DNA from: Ruminococcus sp. UBA3665
GTDB taxonomy: Bacteria; Bacillota; Clostridia; Oscillospirales; Ruminococcaceae
Reading direction: 5' to 3'
Length of the DNA: 64,000 nt
NCBI GenBank assembly: GCA_002373165.1
Contig: DFJS01000067.1
Span: forward strand, 17,856 to 81,855
The first letter of the stretch is position 1. Every line of letters starts with the position of its first letter. The notes under the pieces were generated by a model that worked only from the letters and a program-made list of their open reading frames with translations, searched no databases and had not been told where the DNA came from. Position numbers and translations under genes: made by a program. This document shows positions 41,903 through 49,539 of this stretch, piece after piece.

Positions 41903-42331
41903 ATGACAGCCAATCAGCTTTCTATCTTCATGGAGAACAAGCCCGGTCAGCTGGTAAAAGTGACCGAGGAACTCAAAGAAGCAGGAATTGACATCCGTGC
42001 CATGTCGCTGGCCGATACCAAAGATTTCGGCATTGTGCGCATGATTGTCAGCGACTGCGACAAAGCACAGCAGGCCCTGAAGGCAAAAGGATTCATGTCT
42101 ACTATTACAAAAGTTCTGTGCGTAGCCATGACCGATCACCCCGGCGGCCTGAGTGCCGTGACAAAACTGCTTGCCGAAGCCGATGTTAATATCGATTATC
42201 TTTATGCCTGCATTACAGTAGTCGGCAAAGATGCCTATATTGTCATGCATGTGGATGACGAGAAAAAAGCATCTGATATTCTGGCCAAGGCCGGCATCAG
42301 ACTGGTTTCTGATTTGCAGACAGTTGTCTGA
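41903..42331 (+). CDS. Tandem ACT-domain protein
   Basis: The product (142 aa) consists of two ACT domains (about 1-68 and 70-140): QLSIFMENKPGQLVKVTEELKEAGIDI and CVAMTDHPGGLSAVTKLLAEADVNI. Stand-alone ACT pairs usually sense amino acids. Its constant company with iorAB and paaK in clostridia suggests it senses aromatic or branched-chain amino acids to control the pathway, though it has no DNA-binding part. Last gene before a terminator. Confidence 0.88.
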   Translation: MTANQLSIFMENKPGQLVKVTEELKEAGIDIRAMSLADTKDFGIVRMIVSDCDKAQQALKAKGFMSTITKVLCVAMTDHPGGLSAVTKLLAEADVNIDYLYACITVVGKDAYIVMHVDDEKKASDILAKAGIRLVSDLQTVV

Positions 42332-42344
42332 ACCTGCTTTCCGG

Positions 42345-42376
42345 AAAGCCCCTGTCTCTGCACAGGGGCTTTTTTG
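42345..42376 (+). terminator. Terminator of the paaK-ior operon
   Basis: AAGCCCCTGT / ACAGGGGCTT, 10-bp stem with a 6-nt loop followed by TTTTT. Confidence 0.9.
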
Positions 42377-42491
42377 TCAGAAATTTAAAAATTTCAGTAA
42401 AATCTATGTAAAAACTATTCCATTTTCAGAAAAATTGTGCTATAATAAAACTGATGCTGATTTTATCACAAAAATTGGAGGTATTCTGTTT

Positions 42492-44543
42492 ATGATTCAG
42501 CCTTATTATATGAACCGTGAACTGTCATGGATTAAATTCAATGAACGTGTTCTGGAAGAAGCCGAAGACCAGAGTGTTCCGCTGCTGGAACAGCTTAGTT
42601 TTTCGGCAATTTATCAAAGCAATCTGGACGAGTTTGTACAGGTGCGCATCGGCACGATGCTCGACCGGGACAAAACCGAATCCGGCCATAAAAAGAAAGA
42701 TTCCCGTTCCGGCATGAAGCCCGGAAAACAGCTGAAAGCTATGCTTGCCGAGATCAGTGCCCTGCTTCCGCGCAAAGACCGGGCTTATTTCAATACAATG
42801 GACAAACTCCGGGAATACGGCATTGTTCATGTGACATTTGCCGATGCCACGCCGGAAGAAAAAATATTTCTGGAACAGTATTTCAAACGGGAGGTCAAAG
42901 TGTTGCTTTCTCCGATTGTGCTGGATAAGCGGCAGCCTTTTCCGTTTCTGAAAAACAAGGCGATTTATGTCGCTGTACATCTGGCATCAAAATCCGGCGT
43001 AAGAATGGGAATTATCCCGGCAGGCGGCTCGGACAGGATTATCCGCCTTGGCAAATCCGGCAGATTTCTGCTGCTGGAAGACCTGATTCTGCATTTTGTG
43101 CCGCAGATTTTCAAAAATGACAAAGTGCTGGATGCCGCTGTGATTCGTGTGACCCGCAGCGGAGCAATCAGTTTTGAAAGTTCGGCATCGGATGAAACTA
43201 CTGATTTCCGGGATACTATGAAAGAACTCATCCGCCGCCGCAGCAAGCGCGAAGCCGTCCGGCTCCAGATGAACAGTATGCTGGACGAAGCGGCACTGCA
43301 TTATCTGCTGAAAAAATTAAAATTATCAGAAAACCAGCTGTTTCTGGAGCAAACGCCGCTTGACCTGTCGTTTGTTTATCAGCTGGGAGATTTCAATCCT
43401 GCCCCGGAATTGAAATTCCCGCCGCAGAAACCTCAGAACCGCCCGGATATTGCACCGAAAACAGATATGATGTCGCAGATTGCCGATCATGATATTCTGC
43501 TGTCTTATCCGTATGAATCTATTTCGCCGTTTCTGCGCCTGCTGGACGAGGCTTCTATCGACCCGGATGTAGTATCTGTCAAGATTACGCTTTACCGGCT
43601 GGCATCCAACAGCCGTGTGATTGATGCGCTTTGTCAGGCTGCCGAAAACGGCAAGGATGTGCTGGTTCTGGTAGAACTCCGCGCAAGATTTGACGAGTCG
43701 AATAATATTTTCTGGGCGGAACGTCTGCTCGATGCCGGATGTACTGTTATTTACGGCCCGCATAATATGAAAGTGCATTCCAAACTGCTGTGGATTACCA
43801 GAAAAACCGAAAACGGCGTAGAAAATTTTGTTCAGGTGGGAACAGGAAATTATAACGAGAAAACTTCCAGAATTTATACAGATCTTTCTCTGATGACGGC
43901 CAATCCCGAAATTGCCGAAGATGCCCGTCATGTATTCGATGCGCTTTCGACTGACAGTCTTGTGGAACAGACTAAACAGCTGCTGGTGGCACCGCTTTGT
44001 CTGAAATCCAGAATTCTGGAAATGCTGGATGAAGAAATTGCCCATGCCAGAAACGGCGAAGAAGCTTATTTTGCTGCCAAGGTTAATTCTGTCAGTGACA
44101 GGCAGATTATGGACAAAATGGCCGAAGCCTCACAGGCAGGCGTAAAAATAGAACTGGTTGTCCGGGGCATCTGCTGCCTGAAGCCAGGCGTGCCGGGCCA
44201 TACGGAAAATATCAGAATCGTCAGCATTGTAGGGCGTTATCTGGAGCACAGCCGGATTTATATTTCCGGTACAGAACAGCGGCGCAGAGTTTATATCAGT
44301 TCTGCCGATTTCATGACAAGAAATACGGTACATCGTGTAGAAGTAGCCGCACCCTTGCTGGATCCCGCACTCCGGGAACAGGCAGTCGAAATTGTCAGAC
44401 TTTGTCTTTCTGATAATGTCAAGGCAAGAATCGGCCAGCCGGACGGCAGTTTTCTGCATTGTGATTCTGTAACGGATGATACGGCTGTCTGTGCACAGGA
44501 TGTGCAGTACCGCCGCGCCGCTGCCAGAGCCGGACAAAACTGA
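42492..44543 (+). CDS. ppk1: Polyphosphate kinase 1
   Basis: The product (683 aa) makes polyphosphate from ATP. Start YYMNRELSWIKFNERVLEEA is the N-domain signature. His429 in MKVHSKLLWITR aligns with the autophosphorylated His of E. coli PPK (about 435), and His586 in EHSRIYISG with its second catalytic His. GNYNEKTSRIYTDLSL and NSVSDRQIMDKMAEASQAG are also family motifs. ATG 42492 has GGAGG; the longer frame from 42231 lies in the ACT gene. TATAAT at 42441-42446 with a poor -35 is its probable promoter. Confidence 0.95.
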   Translation: MIQPYYMNRELSWIKFNERVLEEAEDQSVPLLEQLSFSAIYQSNLDEFVQVRIGTMLDRDKTESGHKKKDSRSGMKPGKQLKAMLAEISALLPRKDRAYFNTMDKLREYGIVHVTFADATPEEKIFLEQYFKREVKVLLSPIVLDKRQPFPFLKNKAIYVAVHLASKSGVRMGIIPAGGSDRIIRLGKSGRFLLLEDLILHFVPQIFKNDKVLDAAVIRVTRSGAISFESSASDETTDFRDTMKELIRRRSKREAVRLQMNSMLDEAALHYLLKKLKLSENQLFLEQTPLDLSFVYQLGDFNPAPELKFPPQKPQNRPDIAPKTDMMSQIADHDILLSYPYESISPFLRLLDEASIDPDVVSVKITLYRLASNSRVIDALCQAAENGKDVLVLVELRARFDESNNIFWAERLLDAGCTVIYGPHNMKVHSKLLWITRKTENGVENFVQVGTGNYNEKTSRIYTDLSLMTANPEIAEDARHVFDALSTDSLVEQTKQLLVAPLCLKSRILEMLDEEIAHARNGEEAYFAAKVNSVSDRQIMDKMAEASQAGVKIELVVRGICCLKPGVPGHTENIRIVSIVGRYLEHSRIYISGTEQRRRVYISSADFMTRNTVHRVEVAAPLLDPALREQAVEIVRLCLSDNVKARIGQPDGSFLHCDSVTDDTAVCAQDVQYRRAAARAGQN

Positions 44544-44581
44544 TGCTCTTCCCCCTTTGCTGACAAGAAAGGAGAAAACTT

Positions 44582-45979
44582 ATGCCCGAACATGAACAGG
44601 ATTTGGAAGATTCTTCCGGAAAGTCCTCTTTTCAGGAACAGTTTTCCCGGTTTATCTGGACGTTTCTGATTATTGCGGCCTCTATTTTATTTTATTATTT
44701 AATTCAGTATCTGGGAAATATTTCCGATTTTTTTGTCAAGGTTCTCAAAGGCATCAGCCCGGTAATCTGGGGGCTGATTCTGGCCTATCTGCTGGAACCG
44801 ATCGCAAGCTTCTGGGAGCGCAATCTTCGGGAATGGCGTTTGCCCAAAAGCAAGGATAAAGAAAAGACAGCCCGGAATCTGCATGTGCTTTCTGCCGTGC
44901 TGATGGTAGTTTCGGCTATAGTAATGATTGCCACGCTGCTGCTGCTGATTGTGCCGCAGGTTTCGGCGAGTATCAGCGGCCTGATCAAGACACTGCCTTC
45001 CCAGATGGAAAGTCTGGCGGAAAGCCTGCGGAACAAGAAATTATTTGATAATAATACTTCTGCCGGAGCACTGGCAAATAATCTTGCGCTGAAAGCGTTT
45101 CAGTCTGCCGATAAATGGATTACGACAGAAGTCACTTCACAGCTGAATAATATTATCAATTATTTTTATACAATCGGAAAAAGCCTGTTTTCTATTATTT
45201 ATAATCTGGTAGTCGGACTGATTTTATCCATGTATATTACGATTGATAAGGCGAAATTAAGCCGTCAGGTCAGAAAAATCACGTACAGCATTTTCTCGCG
45301 CGAAGCGGCATTCAAGATGCGCCGTGCCATCGGCCGCGGCAACGAGAAATTCAGCGCAGCAATCCGGGGAAAGATGGTAGATTCTCTGCTGATTGGCATA
45401 ATTTGCTTTTTTCTTCTGACGATTCTTAATTTTCTGCCGTGGTTTAATTTTCCGTATCCTGTGCTGCTGGCAGTGATTGTAGGCGTGACGAATGTCGTGC
45501 CGTTTTTCGGGCCTATTGTAGGCGGCGTGATTACAGCGATTCTTGTCCTGTTTGACAATCCCCGCATGGTAATTCCTTACGGAATTGTCATTGTTGTGCT
45601 CCAGCAGTTCGATGCCAATTATCTGGACCCGCATATGGTCGGCAGTTCAATCGGACTGCGGCCGTTCTGGTCAATTACGGCGGTACTGCTGGGCAGCAGC
45701 ATTCTGGGCGTACCGGGATTTATCCTGGGGCCTCCTGTAGTAGCATTTATTTACGAAGTAATCCGGGAATGGTCAGATGACAAGCTCCGTTCCAAGGATA
45801 TGGCAGAAGAATTCGGCATAGATCCGCTGGATACTGCCAATCCGTTTGAAGATTTTTCCAAAAGCGATCCTTATGGCATTCAAAAACAGAATCAGCTGGA
45901 AAAGGACTTCAAAAAAGCAATCCGCAGTGCCGGCAATGCAATTTCGGGACTGGTGCAGAAAATCAGTCAGAAAAAATAA
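44582..45979 (+). CDS. AI-2E family transporter (PerM/YdiK-type)
   Basis: The product (465 aa) has eight predicted helices. GVTNVVPFFGPIVGGVITAILVL (about residues 301-323) and DPHMVGSSIGLRPFWSITAVLLG (345-367) are the signature regions of PF01594. Members export varied substrates or act as Na+/H+ antiporters, so the AI-2E name should not be taken as function. The charged N-terminus (EHEQDLEDSSGKSSFQE) and C-terminus face the cytoplasm. It follows ppk1 by 38 bp and ends at a terminator. Confidence 0.9.
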   Translation: MPEHEQDLEDSSGKSSFQEQFSRFIWTFLIIAASILFYYLIQYLGNISDFFVKVLKGISPVIWGLILAYLLEPIASFWERNLREWRLPKSKDKEKTARNLHVLSAVLMVVSAIVMIATLLLLIVPQVSASISGLIKTLPSQMESLAESLRNKKLFDNNTSAGALANNLALKAFQSADKWITTEVTSQLNNIINYFYTIGKSLFSIIYNLVVGLILSMYITIDKAKLSRQVRKITYSIFSREAAFKMRRAIGRGNEKFSAAIRGKMVDSLLIGIICFFLLTILNFLPWFNFPYPVLLAVIVGVTNVVPFFGPIVGGVITAILVLFDNPRMVIPYGIVIVVLQQFDANYLDPHMVGSSIGLRPFWSITAVLLGSSILGVPGFILGPPVVAFIYEVIREWSDDKLRSKDMAEEFGIDPLDTANPFEDFSKSDPYGIQKQNQLEKDFKKAIRSAGNAISGLVQKISQKK

Positions 45980-45981
45980 AA

Positions 45982-46019
45982 AAATTCCCCCTTTTGTCGG
46001 ACAATCGGGGGAATTTTTT
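45982..46019 (+). terminator. Terminator after the AI-2E family gene
   Basis: AAATTCCCCC / GGGGGAATTT stem with a 15-nt loop followed by TTTT. Confidence 0.88.
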
Positions 46020-46050
46020 CAGGATTATTAAAATTTTTATCAAAAAGCTA

Positions 46051-46116
46051 TTGACAAATCAGGAAGAGTGTGCTATAATATATTCATACTAATCAGATAG
46101 GATATTAGTGCTATCT
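46051..46116 (+). promoter_or_regulatory. cysK promoter with two overlapping inverted repeats
   Basis: TTGACA (46051-46056), 17 nt, TATAAT (46074-46079). Just past the start site are ACTAAT-N10-ATTAGT (46088-46109) and AGATAG-N10-CTATCT (46095-46116), overlapping with identical geometry. A further palindrome CATCCGGATG is at 46121-46130. This is well placed for repression, for example by an Rrf2/CymR-type dimer, but the regulator is not proven. Confidence 0.7.
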
Positions 46117-46159
46117 AAGTCATCCGGATGAACCGGTTTTTGAAAGGAGTTTTTCTATC

Positions 46160-47089
46160 ATGAGTAGAATTTATCAGCGTTTCAGCGATTTAATCGGCAA
46201 TACTCCTCTGCTGGAACTGAAAACAATTGAGAAAAATAATCAGCTTCAGGCTACTATTCTGGGCAAACTGGAATATTTCAACCCGGCAGGCTCTGTCAAG
46301 GACAGAATCGCCAAAGCAATGATTGATGATGCCGAGGCCAAAGGTCTGCTGAAACCGGGCAGTGTTCTGATCGAACCCACCAGCGGCAATACCGGAATCG
46401 GTCTGGCTGCCGTTGCTGCCGCAAGAGGTTACAGACTGATTATCACAATGCCCGAAACAATGAGTATCGAACGCCGCAATCTCATGAAGGCTTATGGTGC
46501 AGAACTGGTGCTGACCGAAGGTGCCAAGGGCATGAAGGGCGCAATTGCCAAAGCTCAGGAACTTGCTGCGGAAATTGCAGACAGCTTTATTCCGTCACAG
46601 TTCACCAATCCGGCCAACCCTGCTGTGCATGAAAAAACTACAGGTGTAGAAATCTGGAACGATACTGACGGCAAAGTAGATATCTTTGTTGCCGGAGTCG
46701 GTACCGGCGGTACTATCACTGGTGTGGGAACTTATCTGAAAGCACAGAACCCGGATGTCAAAGTAGTTGCCGTTGAACCGAAAGGCTCTCCTGTTCTGAG
46801 TGAAGGTGTTTCCGGCCCTCATAAAATCCAGGGCATCGGCGCAGGTTTTGTTCCGGAAACTCTGAATACAGATATTTATGACGAAGTAATTGCAGTAGAA
46901 AACGAAGATGCTTTTGAAACCGGCAGACTGATTGCAAGAAGTGAAGGCGTGCTGGTAGGCATTTCTTCCGGCGCAGCAGTATGGGCAGCCATTCAGCTGG
47001 CAAAACGCCCCGAAAACAAGGGCAAGACAATCGTTGCACTGCTGCCTGATACAGGCGAACGTTATCTCTCTACCCCCATGTTTGAATAA
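46160..47089 (+). CDS. cysK: Cysteine synthase (O-acetylserine sulfhydrylase)
   Basis: The product (309 aa) makes cysteine from O-acetylserine and sulfide. FNPAGSVKDRIAKAM near residue 38 contains the PLP lysine, EPTSGNTGIGLAAVAAARGY near 68 the substrate loop, and GVGTGGTITGVGTYLK near 178 the phosphate-binding loop; GISSGAAVWAA near 266 is conserved. The SGNTG motif distinguishes it from the MccA-like paralogue at 48483. SD AAAGGAG. Confidence 0.94.
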   Translation: MSRIYQRFSDLIGNTPLLELKTIEKNNQLQATILGKLEYFNPAGSVKDRIAKAMIDDAEAKGLLKPGSVLIEPTSGNTGIGLAAVAAARGYRLIITMPETMSIERRNLMKAYGAELVLTEGAKGMKGAIAKAQELAAEIADSFIPSQFTNPANPAVHEKTTGVEIWNDTDGKVDIFVAGVGTGGTITGVGTYLKAQNPDVKVVAVEPKGSPVLSEGVSGPHKIQGIGAGFVPETLNTDIYDEVIAVENEDAFETGRLIARSEGVLVGISSGAAVWAAIQLAKRPENKGKTIVALLPDTGERYLSTPMFE

Positions 47090-47127
47090 TAATAATTAAA
47101 AAATTTTTCTGAAAGGAGTTGTTTCTC

Positions 47128-47226
47128 ATGTTCTATACTGTTATTCTGAATGCATGTTGTTGCTGTTGTTCTGAAAATAACTGGATATTTACAAGGCAGA
47201 GAAACAGCTCTCACGTTTCAGGATAA
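47128..47226 (+). CDS. Cysteine leader peptide, 32 aa with five consecutive Cys codons
   Basis: AAAGGAG lies 8 nt before the ATG at 47128. Codons 10-14 (47155-47169) are TGT TGT TGC TGT TGT, so the peptide reads MFYTVILNACCCCCS... and ends at TAA 47224. The next codons after the Cys run form the 5' arm of a hairpin (CTGAAA 47171-47176 with TTTCAG 47216-47221), and a strong terminator follows at 47260. Ribosome stalling at the Cys run when Cys-tRNA is scarce would alter RNA folding and let RNA polymerase reach mccB. A peptide of this composition between cysK and mccB is best explained as a cysteine-sensing attenuator. Confidence 0.82.
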   Translation: MFYTVILNACCCCCSENNWIFTRQRNSSHVSG

Positions 47227-47256
47227 TTATTTTTATGGATATCATTCTGAATTTTG

Positions 47257-47292
47257 GCGGAGTGCGCAGTTTTCTGCGTGCTCTGTTTTTTT
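47257..47292 (+). terminator. Attenuator terminator upstream of mccB-mccA
   Basis: GAGTGCGCAG (47260-47269) pairs CTGCGTGCTC (47274-47283) with two wobble pairs and a TTTT loop, followed by TGTTTTTTT. It lies 34 nt after the leader-peptide stop and 28 nt before mccB. A competing antiterminator is required by the model but I could not identify it with confidence by eye. Confidence 0.82.
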
Positions 47293-47319
47293 GTGCAGTT
47301 TTGAAAGGAGTTTTTTATC

Positions 47320-48480
47320 ATGAGTCAGTTTAAAAATATCAGCACCGCATTAATTCACGGCGGCATTTCTATCGACGAACGCACAGGTGCAGTCAATATT
47401 CCTATTTATCAGACTTCTACTTATAAGCAGGATGGCCTTGGCGAAATGCGCGGCTATGAGTATTCCAGAACAGGCAATCCTACCAGAGAAGCTCTTGAAG
47501 CTCTGATTGCCGAACTGGAAAACGGCTATGCAGGTTTTGCATTTGCTTCCGGCATGGCGGCCATCACGGCAGTGCTGAGTCTGCTTTATGCCGGCGACAG
47601 AGTGCTGATTTCCAGCAATGTTTACGGCGGCACTTTCCGTGTTCTGGATAAAGTATTTAATCATTTCAAGATTGAATATACGATTGCGGATACGGCAAAT
47701 CCCGAAGTTTTTGAGACCCAGATCACGCCCGATACCAAAGCCGTTATGATCGAAAGCCCGGCCAATCCCCTGATGACTGTGACGGATATTCAGAAAATTG
47801 CAGAAATTTCTCACTGGCATGATCTGCTTGTTATAGTTGATAACACGTTTATGACACCCTATCTTCAGAAGCCGCTGGATTTGGGTGCGGATATTGTAGT
47901 CCATTCTGCGACAAAATACCTGGGCGGTCACAGCGATGTTGTTTCCGGTTTAGCTGTTGTTTCAACAAAAGAACTTGCCGAACAGATTGCTTTTATTCAG
48001 AATTCGACCGGCGGCGTACTTCCTCCGTTTGATTCGTTCCTGCTGATTCGCGGCATCAAAACGCTGGGAGTCCGTATGGATCGCCATGTACAGAATGCCG
48101 AAAAAGTAGTGCATTTCTTGCAGCATCACAGAGCAGTCAGAAATCTGTATTATCCGGGGCTGGAATCCGCACAGGGCTATGAAATCAACCGGAAACAGGC
48201 CAGAAACGGCGGCGTTATGATTTCTTTTGAACTGCATGAAAATTATGATATTAAAAAATTCTTCAAATCGCTGAAACTCATCATGCTTGCAGAAAGCCTC
48301 GGCGGCGTGGAGTCGCTTGTATGCCATCCGGCCACAATGACACATGCTTCCATCCCGGCAGAAATCCGGAAACAGGTAGGCATCACGGACGGATTAATCC
48401 GGCTTTCTGTAGGAATTGAAGATGTGACTGATATTCTTGAAGATTTGCAGCAGGCAATTGAACTCAGCGAGGTGAAGTAA
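47320..48480 (+). CDS. mccB: Cystathionine gamma-lyase / homocysteine gamma-lyase type (trans-sulfuration enzyme)
   Basis: The product (386 aa) is a Cys/Met-metabolism PLP enzyme. IPIYQTSTYKQDGLGEMRGYEYSRTGNPTR (about residues 26-56) is the N-terminal signature; HSATKYLGGHSDVVSGL near 194 holds the PLP lysine; LVCHPATMTHASIP near 330 is the C-terminal substrate Arg/Ser region. Paired with an MccA-type gene it most likely splits cystathionine to cysteine (reverse trans-sulfuration). Cystathionine gamma-synthase activity cannot be excluded from sequence, but control by a cysteine leader peptide supports a cysteine-forming role. Confidence 0.88.
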   Translation: MSQFKNISTALIHGGISIDERTGAVNIPIYQTSTYKQDGLGEMRGYEYSRTGNPTREALEALIAELENGYAGFAFASGMAAITAVLSLLYAGDRVLISSNVYGGTFRVLDKVFNHFKIEYTIADTANPEVFETQITPDTKAVMIESPANPLMTVTDIQKIAEISHWHDLLVIVDNTFMTPYLQKPLDLGADIVVHSATKYLGGHSDVVSGLAVVSTKELAEQIAFIQNSTGGVLPPFDSFLLIRGIKTLGVRMDRHVQNAEKVVHFLQHHRAVRNLYYPGLESAQGYEINRKQARNGGVMISFELHENYDIKKFFKSLKLIMLAESLGGVESLVCHPATMTHASIPAEIRKQVGITDGLIRLSVGIEDVTDILEDLQQAIELSEVK

Positions 48481-48482
48481 TC

Positions 48483-49394
48483 ATGAATTATTATAATTCC
48501 ATGCAGGATTTAATCGGCCGCACACCGCTTGTCAGACTGCATCAGTTTGAACAGTTTCCGGATGTGAAATTATTTGCAAAACTGGAATTATATAATCCTT
48601 CCGGCAGTGTCAAGGACAGAACAGGACTCTATATGATTCAGGATGCCGAACAAAAAGGTCTTCTCAAGCCGGGCGGCGTGATTGTAGAAGCCACGGCCGG
48701 AAATACCGGACTCGGCATAGCATTTGCCGCACTGAACCGGGGTTATCGGATTATTTTTGTCATTCCGGATAAATTTTCTGCCGAAAAACAGGCACTTGTC
48801 CGGGCACTTGGCGCGGAAGTCGTCAATACGCCCCGCGAATTCGGTATGCTGGGTGCAGTCCGCAAGGCAGAAGAAATCAAGAAAGAAATTCCGGGATCGA
48901 TTTCTCTCGAACAGTTTGAGAATCAAAGCAATCCGCTGGCGCATTATGAGACTACCGGAAAAGAAATTTATGACGATCTGGAAGGACAGATTGATTATGT
49001 TGTTGCCGGAGCAGGAAGCGGCGGCACTTATACGGGAATTTTGCGTTATCTGAAAGAAAAAAATCCCAATATCAAGGGAATTCTTGCCGACCCGGAAGGC
49101 TCTACCATGGGCGGCGGCGAACATCATGATTATAATATCGAAGGCATCGGCAATGATTTTATCGCCGCTACAATGGATATGTCACTTGTTGACGATGTCA
49201 TCAAAATCAACGATGCAGAGGCCTTTTCCTATTCCCGTCTGGTTGCTGAACGGGAAGGCATCTTTGCCGGATCAAGTTCCGGAGCGGCACTGGCAGCATC
49301 TGTCAAACTGATTGAAAAAATCAAGAAAGGCAATATTGTAACCGTCTTCCCGGACCGCGGAGACAGATATTTCAGTGCAGGGCTGTATCAGTAA
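48483..49394 (+). CDS. mccA: Cystathionine beta-synthase-type enzyme (MccA/YrhA-like)
   Basis: The product (303 aa) is a CysK-fold beta-synthase. YNPSGSVKDRTGLYMIQDA near residue 38 has the PLP lysine. The substrate loop reads VEATAGNTGLGIAFAA, with ATAGNTG as in MccA and cystathionine beta-synthases rather than the PTSGNTG of CysK at 46160. GAGSGGTYTGILRYLK near 178 is the phosphate loop. It follows mccB by 2 bp. Known MccA enzymes condense O-acetylserine with homocysteine; here it would feed MccB. Confidence 0.85.
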   Translation: MNYYNSMQDLIGRTPLVRLHQFEQFPDVKLFAKLELYNPSGSVKDRTGLYMIQDAEQKGLLKPGGVIVEATAGNTGLGIAFAALNRGYRIIFVIPDKFSAEKQALVRALGAEVVNTPREFGMLGAVRKAEEIKKEIPGSISLEQFENQSNPLAHYETTGKEIYDDLEGQIDYVVAGAGSGGTYTGILRYLKEKNPNIKGILADPEGSTMGGGEHHDYNIEGIGNDFIAATMDMSLVDDVIKINDAEAFSYSRLVAEREGIFAGSSSGAALAASVKLIEKIKKGNIVTVFPDRGDRYFSAGLYQ

Positions 49395-49452
49395 TCTGTT
49401 TTTTCTCTCAAGTTATAGATTTTATTGATAGCTTGCTATTGATAACTCCTAC

Positions 49453-49481
49453 TTGACAAATAGGAATTATCAGTGTATAAT
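49453..49481 (+). promoter_or_regulatory. Promoter of the second PaaK gene
   Basis: TTGACA (49453-49458), 17 nt, TATAAT (49476-49481). TCCTA-N8-TAGGA (49448-49465) overlaps the -35, and upstream ATAGC-TT-GCTAT sits at about 49426-49437 between two ATTGATA repeats, so a DNA-binding site is likely. Confidence 0.75.
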
Positions 49482-49539
49482 AATAACAGTAACAGAAAAC
49501 AATCGGTTTTCTTAAAAAATAATCTGGAGGTAGTTAATT

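Noticed and set aside
42231..42491. An N-terminal extension of polyphosphate kinase by 87 residues
   Set aside because: It overlaps the ACT gene and its terminator; the ATG at 42492 has GGAGG and gives the standard PPK start.
47090..47319. A cysteine T-box upstream of mccB
   Set aside because: No T-box sequence (UGGN-type antiterminator bulge) or specifier stem was found; the region is explained by a translated leader ORF and terminator.
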